NCBI GenBank assembly: GCA_017883345.1
Contig: JADGNT010000063.1
Span: 1 to 12,120 of the forward strand
Source of the DNA: Candidatus Solibacter sp.
Lineage (GTDB): Bacteria > Acidobacteriota > Terriglobia > Bryobacterales > Bryobacteraceae
DNA length: 12,120 nucleotides
Reading direction: 5' to 3'
Positions within the stretch are counted from its first letter, which is position 1. Every line of letters begins with the position of its first letter. The translations under genes were made by a program, and so were the position numbers. Below are positions 1 through 7,715 of the stretch, piece by piece. Below the pieces are notes generated by a model. It had not been told where the DNA came from. It searched no databases and was given only the letters and a program-made list of their open reading frames with translations.

Positions 1-378
1 CACTTCGCTGTTCTGATAGATGCCATCGAACTCGATGACGACGGTGCGGTCCTTGTAAGACTCGGGCGCGCGGAAGCGTTTTCGATACCAGCCGATGCCC
101 GTGGGGAGGCTTCCCTGGGCTTTCTCCTGCTCGCTGAATGGGCCCTCGATGCTCCAATCGTGGGGCAGGTCGACAGAGCGCCATGCGGAGTCGGAGAACT
201 CGGGTTGTTGCGCGCCGGGCGAGTCGCCCTTGAGGAACTTCCAACCGAAGTCAAAGGACTCGCGGATTCTCGCCGCGGGACTCGCGGGCTGACTCTGGGC
301 CTGCAACGCAGAGACGAGCGCTGCCCCGCTGACGGCCTGGCGAAGCAATCCTCGCCGCGTAAGAGTCTGCTGGTTCAT
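1..378 (-). CDS. GH2 beta-galactosidase, N-terminal part (runs off left edge)
   Basis: The minus frame is open from an ATG at 378 to base 1, giving 126 residues. It starts MNQQTLTRRGLLRQAVSGAA, a twin-arginine (TRRGLL) plus hydrophobic segment ending near ALQAQS at residue 29, so Tat export is likely. Residues 40-126 read as the jelly-roll sugar-binding domain of glycoside hydrolase family 2: FDFGWKFLKGD (42-52), WRSVDLPHDWSIEGPF (66-81), GIGWYRKRF (94-102) and VIEFDGIYQNSEV (114-126) are the standard landmarks of bacterial GH2 beta-galactosidases. The catalytic TIM barrel lies outside the window. An AAGGAG Shine-Dalgarno sequence sits about 7 bases before the ATG. It is the fourth gene of the galactan operon, 132 bases after the GH53 gene, and would release galactose from oligosaccharides made by GH53. 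Family assignment is firm. Substrate is inferred from the neighbours; GH2 also includes beta-glucuronidases and mannosidases. Confidence 0.85.
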   Translation of the reverse strand, partial: MNQQTLTRRGLLRQAVSGAALVSALQAQSQPASPAARIRESFDFGWKFLKGDSPGAQQPEFSDSAWRSVDLPHDWSIEGPFSEQEKAQGSLPTGIGWYRKRFRAPESYKDRTVVIEFDGIYQNSEV

Positions 379-425
379 GGTTCGCTCCTTTGTGACACCG
401 CATCAGGTTGCGAAAAACATATTCA

Positions 426-497
426 GCCGCCGATGAACGCAGATGAACGCCGATAAGAGTTTTGTGTTATCGGCGTTGATCTGCGTTGATCGGCGGC
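426..497. repeat. Long imperfect inverted repeat between GH53 and GH2 genes
   Basis: Two 31-base arms (426-456 and 467-497) are complementary at 29 of 31 positions around a 10-base loop. Each arm carries internal direct copies: GATGAACGC occurs twice on the left, and GTTGATC with CTGCGTTGATC on the right. The hairpin lies 13 bases after the GH53 stop codon and before the GH2 ribosome binding site, so in the operon transcript it would be a very stable intercistronic stem. There is no following T-tract, so an ordinary rho-independent terminator is unlikely. It could be a dispersed REP-like element, an RNA-stability barrier or both. Confidence 0.8.
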
Positions 498-510
498 CAT
501 AAATGCACTC

Positions 511-1545
511 CTAGCGCCTTGTGAACTTGTCAAACACCGTCATCACCGGCAAAGCATTCCCGTCGGCGCCGAAGAATCCGCGCCCGCCGCGACTGCCAGA
601 AACCGCGGGCTCCCACCAGAAAACACCCTTGCCGAGACCAAACGGGGTGGCTTGCACTGTGCGGTTCACCTCTTCCAGAAACTCCTTCTGCCCTTCGGGA
701 GATTCCGCGAAAGGCGCGGGTTTCTTGGTATATTCGCGCGGCTGCCAGTTGTAAGCGGCTTCCACCACCATGATGTCCTTATGATACTCGTTGGCCATGA
801 AGATCAGGTTCTCGCGCAGGTCGTTCAGGCTGCCGTGCCACCAGGGATAGTAGGATTGTCCGATGACGTCGTACTTCACGCCGTAGGAATTCAGCTTGTC
901 GAAAAACCATTTGGTCTTGGCGGCGTCGCCGCCCTTGTCGATGTGAATCATGATGCGCGGGCGCGGAGCGTTGCCGCCAATGGGGCCGCTGCCGGCTTCC
1001 ACACCGGCGATTCCCGCCTTGATGAAATCCGCGAAGTGGTCCCAATTGGCGGGCAGTCTGGCGTCGGGCCAGAGCATTCCATTGGTGATTTCGTTACCGA
1101 TCTGCACCATGTCCGGCAGCACGCCGGCTTCACGGAAGGCACTCGTGGTCTGCTTCGTGTAATCGAGCAGGGCCTGCACCATTTGTTCGTGCGACAAACC
1201 TTCCCATGCCTTGGGGATGAACTGCTTGCCCGGGTCGGCCCAGGTATCGGAGTAGTGATAGTCCAGCAGCAACTTATAGCCGAGCTGATGGGCCGCTTTG
1301 GCCAGCGCGATGGTGTACTCCAGGCTATTGGGAAGTTGCGTCGGCGTGTGGAACAGGCGCAGACGAATCCAGTTATAGCCGTGATCCTTGAAAATCTGCA
1401 GGCCCGGCTTAGCTTCGCCGCAGTCTTTGAAGACCGTGCCGCGGTCTTCGCTCTGCTTGAGGAAGGATAGATCGGCGCCTATCGCATATTCCGCCGCGCG
1501 CAAACCAGCGGCAGCGCAAATTAGAAGTAAGAGTGCCCGTTTCAT
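511..1545 (-). CDS. GH53 arabinogalactan endo-beta-1,4-galactanase
   Basis: A 344-residue secreted enzyme, normal length for family GH53. It hydrolyses internal beta-1,4-galactosidic bonds in galactan and type I arabinogalactan. A signal peptide is visible (MKRALLLLICAAAGLRA, cleavage near residue 17-18). The (beta/alpha)8 barrel follows: GADLSFLKQSEDRG (23-36) with the family's early D-S motif, GYNWIRLRLF (56-65), LLLDYHYSDTWADPGKQ (92-108), VQIGNEITNGMLWP (147-160) with the predicted acid/base Glu152, IGQSYYPWWHG (228-238), VVEAAYNW (260-267) with the predicted nucleophile Glu262, and GVFWWEPA (307-314). The start ATG overlaps the TAA of the preceding gene (TAATG), which suggests translational coupling. 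It follows the TonB receptor and a GH-A-like hydrolase and precedes a GH2 beta-galactosidase. The protein is complete, with both catalytic Glu present. I am confident of the family; the exact galactan type is inferred. Confidence 0.95.
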   Translation of the reverse strand: MKRALLLLICAAAGLRAAEYAIGADLSFLKQSEDRGTVFKDCGEAKPGLQIFKDHGYNWIRLRLFHTPTQLPNSLEYTIALAKAAHQLGYKLLLDYHYSDTWADPGKQFIPKAWEGLSHEQMVQALLDYTKQTTSAFREAGVLPDMVQIGNEITNGMLWPDARLPANWDHFADFIKAGIAGVEAGSGPIGGNAPRPRIMIHIDKGGDAAKTKWFFDKLNSYGVKYDVIGQSYYPWWHGSLNDLRENLIFMANEYHKDIMVVEAAYNWQPREYTKKPAPFAESPEGQKEFLEEVNRTVQATPFGLGKGVFWWEPAVSGSRGGRGFFGADGNALPVMTVFDKFTRR

Positions 1546-3659
1546 TATCGTTTAACCGAGACTACGTACCATGTGGTCACCGGACTGCCGATCGCAAGCG
1601 CCCAGCCCGCCGCCGTCTTCTTCGCCTGGATGGGCTCTCCCATGGGGTGGCCCGCGCCATCGAGCGCGGACGCACTGACCGCCTTGGCTGCCTGGATGTC
1701 GCGCAGCACCACGGTTCCCGTGACCGGTTCGATGAGGGACGGAGACTCCCCCTGGTTCGCCGTGCGGGTATGAGCATCGTTCCATTTTAAGCCGGTATTG
1801 GTGACGCGCGATCCGGCAGTGAGCAGCATTTTGGCGGACTGGGACAGCGGTTTGGCATCCAGGGAAGAAAGCACAATGCTGGCGAAGCGGTTGGCGATAT
1901 CGGCGGAGAGGTTCTTCACCGATTTTGCGTTGGCCTGGATGAAGCCGATGAGCGCCTGGGTGCGATCGGTTTCCACCGTGACCAACCCGGTATTCCGATC
2001 CGACGTGTACCAGGCGAGCTCTTTGGTGTCCGACACGATGGGGTTTGCCTCGGCGGCGGCGAACTTGGCGGTGGGCGCGCCATCGAGCGACTGGATGCGC
2101 ACGGCGTGCTGGAGCGGCAGGGCGAGCGGAAAGCCCGGCGTGAAGTAGGGCTGCTCGGTGCGCGGCAGGCGGCGGCTGTCCAACACCTGATCTTTGGAAT
2201 AAGTGCGCGCCACGGTTTCGCGCGCGGCATGCACGTCGCCGCGCAGAAAGGTGAGCGCCCCGGTGGCCATTTCCGTCATGCGTACCGGATCGAGCGAGAT
2301 ATCGAAGGGATCGCCCACATAGGATTTCCAGTTCGGGTCGCGCTTGGGCTCGAAGGTATACATGATGATGGCATCCCAATCCTGCAAGCTGCCGTAGGCG
2401 GCGAGGATGGGAATGCCTTCGGCGGCCCAATCGTTGGGGAACGGATGGTTGGTTTCGCTGACCGTATACGGTTTGCCCGCGAAGGCGGTTCGCGAAAGCT
2501 GGACCACGGTGGAGTTGAAGGGATCGTTGACCATCGGAGTGTTGACCGGCGGAGGCGATCCGGGATGCTGCCAATAGACGTGGCCGTCCAGGATATCGAG
2601 CTGGGAGAGCGCAGCCAGCATGGTGTATGGACTGCTGGTATGGCTGTGGTCGGCAGTGCCGGTAATGGGGCACTTCACGCCGAGATCCTTCTTCAGATAC
2701 CCGCTCATGTCCCGATAGAACTTACTTTCCGCGTCCATGTAGAAGGCCATTTCGGTGGCGTAGCGTTCCTGGGGAGCGGCGGCGGTCTCCGGTCCCTTGA
2801 GGCGCGGGATAAGTGCGCCTTCGGGAACCCCAGCGAGCTCGCGAAGTTTCTTCAGCTCTTCGGGGCTGCGCTTCTGCTGCAACCAGAGGTTGAAGATGCC
2901 GGTGAGCTCTTCGTCGTAGTAGGGAGTGGGGGCGCGAAAACCGAGATAGAGGGCGTTCTCGTTGAGCAGTTCCACGATGGCGATGGCGCTCTCGTTGCGG
3001 TATTCGGCCCCGGTGTAAGGATTCACATGGGTCAGCAGATTCTTGGCGTACTCCTTCTCGAGAGCGATGAGGCGCGGATCGAAAAGCGTGAGCCCCTTGC
3101 CCCACTGGATTTTGTCGAAGTCCCGCACGCCGTCTGCGGACTTATACGACCGGCCCACGTTCAGGTTGAGATCGACATAGATCCCGCGCTTCTTGAATTC
3201 GGCGATCTCATAATCCAGCCGGTCGAGTTGCTGGGCGTCGAAAGAGCGGCTGTCGTTGCGGGTGGAATCGATAATCCCGCGCGGCGCCGGCAGGTCGAGG
3301 AAATGCAGCCGCACCATGTTGACGCCGTAGCGCGCCAGGGTGGCCGCGTACAGGGCAGCGTCTTCATGGGACGGAAGCAGGACCGAACCGCGGCTCCAAT
3401 CCGTGACGTGGACACCCCAGAAGCGGATGCGCTGGCCCCCGGGTTTGACGAAGTGGCCGCCCTGAATGCGGATAAAGCCACTCTTGCCGGCGGGCGCATC
3501 GAGCAGAAAGGACACATCGGCGGGCGAGGTACCGCCCGCGCGATGATCCATCACAAACGGCTTTAACAGGCCGTCATCCCACTGGGCGAAGGCGGGAGTG
3601 GAGAGGAGCAGGAGCAGCAACGGCCCCTTGGAAAATCCACCCCGCGTTCGAGTTGGCAT
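1545..3659 (-). CDS. Secreted clan GH-A (GH5-like) glycoside hydrolase, 704 aa
   Basis: A 704-residue exported protein with a signal peptide ending near AFAQ (residues 25-26). Residues about 60-440 look like a retaining clan GH-A TIM barrel. IRFWGVHVTDW (78-88) and YGVNMVRLHFLD (111-122) are the usual first strands of GH5-like enzymes. GIYVDLNLNVG (159-169) follows. AIAIVELLNENALYLGF (225-241) carries a strand-4-type N-E pair with Glu234 as candidate acid/base. YTVSETNHPFPND (398-410) carries Glu402 as candidate nucleophile, and IIMYTFEP (431-438) is a plausible eighth strand. About 260 C-terminal residues resemble no domain I can name and may form an accessory beta-sandwich. The gene starts 2 bases after the receptor stop and overlaps the GH53 start. 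Its placement between receptor and galactanase argues for action on the same glycan. It does not fit a named GH5 subfamily that I recognise, so substrate and linkage are unknown. Confidence 0.8.
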   Translation of the reverse strand: MPTRTRGGFSKGPLLLLLLSTPAFAQWDDGLLKPFVMDHRAGGTSPADVSFLLDAPAGKSGFIRIQGGHFVKPGGQRIRFWGVHVTDWSRGSVLLPSHEDAALYAATLARYGVNMVRLHFLDLPAPRGIIDSTRNDSRSFDAQQLDRLDYEIAEFKKRGIYVDLNLNVGRSYKSADGVRDFDKIQWGKGLTLFDPRLIALEKEYAKNLLTHVNPYTGAEYRNESAIAIVELLNENALYLGFRAPTPYYDEELTGIFNLWLQQKRSPEELKKLRELAGVPEGALIPRLKGPETAAAPQERYATEMAFYMDAESKFYRDMSGYLKKDLGVKCPITGTADHSHTSSPYTMLAALSQLDILDGHVYWQHPGSPPPVNTPMVNDPFNSTVVQLSRTAFAGKPYTVSETNHPFPNDWAAEGIPILAAYGSLQDWDAIIMYTFEPKRDPNWKSYVGDPFDISLDPVRMTEMATGALTFLRGDVHAARETVARTYSKDQVLDSRRLPRTEQPYFTPGFPLALPLQHAVRIQSLDGAPTAKFAAAEANPIVSDTKELAWYTSDRNTGLVTVETDRTQALIGFIQANAKSVKNLSADIANRFASIVLSSLDAKPLSQSAKMLLTAGSRVTNTGLKWNDAHTRTANQGESPSLIEPVTGTVVLRDIQAAKAVSASALDGAGHPMGEPIQAKKTAAGWALAIGSPVTTWYVVSVKR

Positions 3660-3661
3660 GG

Positions 3662-6600
3662 TCAGAATTGGAACCGGGCCACGAGTTGGCCGTTGCGCTG
3701 TCCGCCGATTCCGCTGGAATTGGTGATGTAGCCGAATCCACCGGTGGGCACGCCGGTGGCGCTATTGAAGGTTGCCGTGGCTACCGGATTGTTGTATCCC
3801 CCCGAGGGCAGGTTCAGGTATACCCGGTTGAACACGTTGAAGTACTCCGCCCGGATGTTGAGCGACAGCTTCTCGCGGAGCTGGAAGGTGCGCCCGAAAT
3901 TCATCGATTCACTGACCTGGTGCTGCTGGCGGTAGTCGTTATAGTAAGCGGCGCCCTGCCCCCAGGTTCCGGTGGGCGTGTCGGCCCAGGCAGCCGGGTT
4001 CAGAATCTGCTGCTTGCTGTTGGGGTCGATACAGCCGCAGTTGGGATTCTGCAAGTACAGAGGGACGCCGGCCACCCGGTTGAAACGGGTATTGGTGTTG
4101 AAGGTGTAGTTGTTGAGATTGGTCCGCGAGGATGCGACCGCGATCAGGCTCCCGCTGGCGTAGCGCAGGATTCCGCCCCAGGTCCAGCCGCCGGTAAGTT
4201 GGCGGATGAACTTATTCGACGTCACCATGGGGGTCCGGTAAGTGAACGCCGTAACGGAAATGAAGGGCGTCGAAGTGGGAGTGAGCCCCCGGTTGGAACT
4301 GCGATTGAACGCATCGTTGATGCCGGCGCAACCATTGGCTCCCAGGCACAGCTCCTTCTGGTAAGTGAAGTTCGAGGTGAGGTCCAGGCCATGGGAATAG
4401 CGTTTGGTGAACTTGACCTGAAGGGCGTCATACCAACTGTTGCCGACCGGGTTGAACCACTCCGCCAGTGCGTCGTTGTATTCAGGGAAGGGCCGGAGAC
4501 TCTGTGCCACGCTGGCGCTGCAGGGGTATCCGGCGTAGGGCACTTTGTATCCCGCATTCGTGGCCGTTGTAGAGCAGATGCCGGAGGTCAATAAGGTCCG
4601 GGTCGCCGGGTTGGTCAGATCCAGGCCCAAAGCCTGTATCTTCGCCGGAGAGATGGCATTAATCATGGCCAGGCCCCGAGCCTCCAGCCAGACCCCGCGA
4701 TTTCCCACGTAGGCCGCTTCGAGCGACATGTCCTTGGTGAGTTGGCGCTGCAACGAGATGTTCCATTGATTGACACGGCCGGGGCGGCCGCCGTTGGGGT
4801 CGCGGTACTGTGCGGCCCATCCCGGCGCCGCGGCCAACGAACCCGGAGCAGGCGCCACACCGGGATTCAGCGTGGCGGCGGACAGCACCGCGGGGTCGTA
4901 GTGGATCCCGTCCTGGAACTGCGAAACCGCATAGCCGTAGCCGGTGGAATTGGTGACGGAATTGATGCCCAGGCCGGCGACGGGCATCCCACCATTCAGG
5001 TAGCCCCAACTGTCGCCGCCGCTGTATGTGAAGCCCCAGCCGGCGCGAAACACGGTTTTCTCATCGATCTGATAAGCCACCGCGAGGCGCGGCCCGAAGG
5101 CCTTCTTGTAACTCTTGGAGAAGAGGCAGTTGCATCTTCCGGCGCCATAGCCTTCGAAGATATACCCGCCCGGCAGTCCGCCGGCGGAAGGATTCGGCGT
5201 ATTGAGGCCGATTTCGGCTTCGCGGTAGTACTGTTCGTGGCCCATGGGAGTGAAGTCCCACCGCAGGCCGTAGTCCAGTGTGAGCTTGCGAGTCAGCTTC
5301 CAGTTATCCTGCGCATAGACGCTCCAGTTCATCTTACGCAACTGGGTGTTTCTCGGAGCGTTGACGTTGGTATAAGTCACCTGGCCCAGGAGGAAGCTGG
5401 CGTAACCCGCGCCGATGGAGCCGCCGCCCACCGCCGAGTTCTGCAGGAATGGCACGGCGGTCGGGCCATTGCCAAACGTGTATTGCCCCTGCGAACCCTG
5501 GACGTTTTGATCGCTGTAGACGTCCTGTTTGACTTCCCCGCCCACCTTGTAAGCGTGGCTGCCGCGGATGTAGATGGCACTGGCCACAAAAGACAGCTTG
5601 TCGGTAAACTGGTGGTCGGCCGTGCTCGGCCCATAGGTTCCGCCGACGCCTCCCTGGTTGTTGACGCTGAGGCCGCCAATATTGGGGAAGCCGGTGGGAT
5701 TGGTAGCGCCGCCCACCAGGCCGAGTTGGCCCACGGCGTCGTAGTTGAGAACCCCGGCCGGGGAACTGTCCGGATTCAGGAAACGATAGAAACCGACTCC
5801 CAAATGGCCGATCAGCGTGGACGAGAAGGTGTGGTCCGCATTTAACCGGTACTGGTCGCCCGATACGATCTTGGGACGAGAGGCGGTCAGCGGTTCGGGC
5901 AAGCCGTCTGGAGCCGCGATCTGGTTGGTGTGCTGCTGCGTCCAGAAAAAGCTTAGCTTGGTCTTGACGCTCAGGTTCTGGTCAAGTTTGAGGCTGGGAA
6001 TCTGCTGCTGCGTATTGGTGACGATATTGGGGATCCAGTTCAACGTGGTCTGCGTATTGATGGCGGCAGGAATCAAATTCTGGATCTTGGCGCTGACCGG
6101 ATCGATGCGGTTTGTCGGAATGATGTTGCCCGGGAAGGGAGTGCGGATTACCAATCCATTGACCGTCTGGGTGGTGTTGGGGTCGTAGATGGTGTTCTCG
6201 GCAAACTGCATTCCCGAGGTCGGATCGGTCAGCGTCTTACCGGTCAGGGCAGCCGCAAAGTTGCCTTGCCGGTAAGCCGCCGTGGGCACGGTGCTGTAGG
6301 AGGAAACGGAGAGTTGATTGTTTGCGAACCTCTCCAGGCCGAAAAAGAAGAAGGTCTTATTCCGGCCATTGTAGAGTTTCGGAATCCAGACCGGCCCGCC
6401 GACGGTGAAGCCATAATCGTTCTTACGGTCCCGATCCGTCAAGTGGCTGAAGGGGTGAGCGGCATCCAGAGCTTCGTTCGCCCATTGCTCATAGGCGCTG
6501 CCGTGAATCTGGTTGGTTCCGCTCTTCGTGGTGAAGTTATAGAATCCGCCTGCCACCTGGCCGAACTCGGGCGAGAAATTGGAAGACTGGACGGCGAACT

Positions 6601-7258
6601 CGGTGATCGTCTCTACCGAAGCCGCCGCCACGGAACTGGTCCAACTAGCGTCGTTGATGCTGGTGGAGTCCTGGCCTTCCAGATAGACCTTGAAGTTGCC
6701 GTAGGTCCCCGTGGGAATTCCATTGATTGGGGCGTTATAGGCTGTGCCCGAGACGCCTGGCGCCAGCATGATGAAACTCAGCCAGTTGCGGATTCCGCCT
6801 CCGGCGGCGCCGCCGCCGCCGAAATTCAGCGGCAGATCGTTCACCTTGTCGCCTTTGATAACCATGCTCTGCTCGCCATTTTCCGTCTTCAGCAGAGCAG
6901 CCTCGGCGGTGACCGTCACCGATTCGGTGGACGCGCCTACCTGGAGCGCGGTGTCCACGCGAATCGTCTGGGCGACTGCCACCTCCACGTTCTCATGCGT
7001 GGCTTTCTTGAAGCCGGATGCTTCCACGTTCAGTTCGTACTTGCCGGCCGGCAGCGAGGCAAGTGTAAAGTTACCGGTGTCGGTAGTGGTGGTTTCGAAG
7101 GTTGAGCCGTTATCCAGGTTCTTGGCGGATACCTTGGCTCCGGGGACAACCGCCGCGGCCGGATCGATGACCGAGCCAGTAATGGTCCCGCGATCGCTCT
7201 GGGCGAACGCGGCCACAGTAAACAACAGTGTGCAGAACGTATTCCGTACCAGTCTCAT
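3662..7258 (-). CDS. Oar-like TonB-dependent outer-membrane receptor
   Basis: Reading from the ATG at 7258 gives 1198 residues. The frame is open 40 codons further upstream, but this ATG has a strong GGGAGG ribosome site about 8 bases away and begins directly with a signal peptide (MRLVRNTFCTLLFTVAAFA, cleavage near residue 19). Residues about 22-104 are a carboxypeptidase-regulatory-like Ig fold (GTITGSVIDPAAAVVPGAKV, then TGNFTLASLPAGKYEL). ESVTVTAEAAL (112-122) resembles the start of the plug, which continues through a glycine-rich insert (FGGGGAAGGG) to about residue 280. GRNKTFFFFGLE opens the long beta-barrel, and the chain ends in FQF, a typical outer-membrane C-terminal aromatic. This architecture is expanded in Acidobacteria, where such proteins are presumed to import carbohydrate oligomers. 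Transcription with three glycosidases suggests galacto-oligosaccharides. No SusD-like lipoprotein partner is in the window. Confidence 0.93.
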   Translation of the reverse strand: MRLVRNTFCTLLFTVAAFAQSDRGTITGSVIDPAAAVVPGAKVSAKNLDNGSTFETTTTDTGNFTLASLPAGKYELNVEASGFKKATHENVEVAVAQTIRVDTALQVGASTESVTVTAEAALLKTENGEQSMVIKGDKVNDLPLNFGGGGAAGGGIRNWLSFIMLAPGVSGTAYNAPINGIPTGTYGNFKVYLEGQDSTSINDASWTSSVAAASVETITEFAVQSSNFSPEFGQVAGGFYNFTTKSGTNQIHGSAYEQWANEALDAAHPFSHLTDRDRKNDYGFTVGGPVWIPKLYNGRNKTFFFFGLERFANNQLSVSSYSTVPTAAYRQGNFAAALTGKTLTDPTSGMQFAENTIYDPNTTQTVNGLVIRTPFPGNIIPTNRIDPVSAKIQNLIPAAINTQTTLNWIPNIVTNTQQQIPSLKLDQNLSVKTKLSFFWTQQHTNQIAAPDGLPEPLTASRPKIVSGDQYRLNADHTFSSTLIGHLGVGFYRFLNPDSSPAGVLNYDAVGQLGLVGGATNPTGFPNIGGLSVNNQGGVGGTYGPSTADHQFTDKLSFVASAIYIRGSHAYKVGGEVKQDVYSDQNVQGSQGQYTFGNGPTAVPFLQNSAVGGGSIGAGYASFLLGQVTYTNVNAPRNTQLRKMNWSVYAQDNWKLTRKLTLDYGLRWDFTPMGHEQYYREAEIGLNTPNPSAGGLPGGYIFEGYGAGRCNCLFSKSYKKAFGPRLAVAYQIDEKTVFRAGWGFTYSGGDSWGYLNGGMPVAGLGINSVTNSTGYGYAVSQFQDGIHYDPAVLSAATLNPGVAPAPGSLAAAPGWAAQYRDPNGGRPGRVNQWNISLQRQLTKDMSLEAAYVGNRGVWLEARGLAMINAISPAKIQALGLDLTNPATRTLLTSGICSTTATNAGYKVPYAGYPCSASVAQSLRPFPEYNDALAEWFNPVGNSWYDALQVKFTKRYSHGLDLTSNFTYQKELCLGANGCAGINDAFNRSSNRGLTPTSTPFISVTAFTYRTPMVTSNKFIRQLTGGWTWGGILRYASGSLIAVASSRTNLNNYTFNTNTRFNRVAGVPLYLQNPNCGCIDPNSKQQILNPAAWADTPTGTWGQGAAYYNDYRQQHQVSESMNFGRTFQLREKLSLNIRAEYFNVFNRVYLNLPSGGYNNPVATATFNSATGVPTGGFGYITNSSGIGGQRNGQLVARFQF

Positions 7259-7281
7259 ACGAGCTTCCTCCCACGCATATC

Positions 7282-7305
7282 GGAGCGCTCCCGAAACGGC
7301 GTTTG
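7282..7305. promoter_or_regulatory. Paired palindromes in the TonB-receptor leader
   Basis: Two short palindromes lie between the promoter and the receptor start: GGAGCGCTCC (7282-7291, perfect) and AAACGGCGTTT (7295-7305, perfect around a central G). A third, TTCGAGCGAA, is at 7346-7355 with a 2-base centre. AAACG half-sites resemble LacI/GntR-type operator halves, so a repressor site for the operon is possible. This is only pattern matching; no regulator gene is in the window. Confidence 0.3.
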
Positions 7306-7401
7306 GCGCCTTCCACTCACGGTGGATACGGACCAAACGCTGGTGTTCGAGCGAAACCGCGCTAACCGAGCGCACCAAGACACCTCAACGTACTGGGTGG
7401 G

Positions 7402-7430
7402 ATTATATGCCCCTGGCCGCAGGGTTGCAC
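7402..7430 (-). promoter_or_regulatory. Candidate promoter of the galactan operon
   Basis: On the minus strand a perfect TATAAT stands at 7407-7402 in otherwise GC-rich DNA. The -35 region 17 bases upstream reads GTGCAA (7430-7425), a poor match to TTGACA, so an activator or a different sigma factor may be needed. A start near 7395 would leave a leader of about 137 bases before the receptor ATG. The box lies only 28 bases beyond the stop of the interrupted gene's 3' fragment. Confidence 0.5.
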
Positions 7431-7434
7431 CCAT

Positions 7435-7671
7435 CTAAAGTTGGGTAGCGCCTATGCGGCATCGGGGGAGCGGGGGTACCGGCTTCCCTGTGTCCGGGTG
7501 TTCCGGTGGAATCCGGAACGCGCCGGCGGGGACGGGCGCGGGTTGCAGCGTGGGTTGGGAGGGTGGGGCGGGAGACGGCGGCTCGGGGGCGGGATTTTCG
7601 GGGGTAAGCGGCTTCGTTGGGCCCGGGATGCAAGTGGTTTCCTTTGGTTCGGGTTGGGCCTCCACAATGGG
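7435..7671 (-). pseudogene. 3' fragment of IS-interrupted acidobacterial hypothetical gene
   Basis: Minus-frame codons from 7671 to a TAG at 7435-7437 encode 78 residues beginning PIVEAQPEPKETTCIPGPTK and becoming strongly proline-rich (PAPEPPSPAPPSQP). No start codon or ribosome site belongs to it. It reads as the C-terminal tail of the gene whose first part is at 9304-9870: that part ends in RHELPNE and this one continues PIVEAQPEPK, the usual style of tail in this acidobacterial family. Joining the two at a single shared GAA keeps the frame and gives about 267 residues in all. It lies immediately beyond the right end of the IS110 element. I recognise the family from memory of acidobacterial hypothetical proteins, and its function is unknown. 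Confidence 0.65.
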
Positions 7672-7715
7672 TTCTTCCGAAAATACGTACGGCCGAGATT
7701 TCACGCCCCTTGTTT

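Noticed and set aside
426..497. Intrinsic terminator between GH53 and GH2
   Set aside because: The stem is long but no T-tract follows on either strand.
652..4594. Long plus-strand open frames opposite the hydrolase and receptor genes (652-1470, 2106-3566, 3653-4594)
   Set aside because: They are antisense shadows in GC-rich coding DNA: no ribosome sites, no family resemblance, and well-supported genes lie on the other strand.
4742..7105. Plus-strand open frames at 4742-5845 and 6266-7105
   Set aside because: Both are shadows of the TonB receptor, with compositions that mirror its codons.
7259..7378. Upstream ATG at 7378 as start of the TonB receptor
   Set aside because: It would place 40 charged residues before the signal peptide. 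The ATG at 7258 has a GGGAGG site and starts the signal peptide directly.
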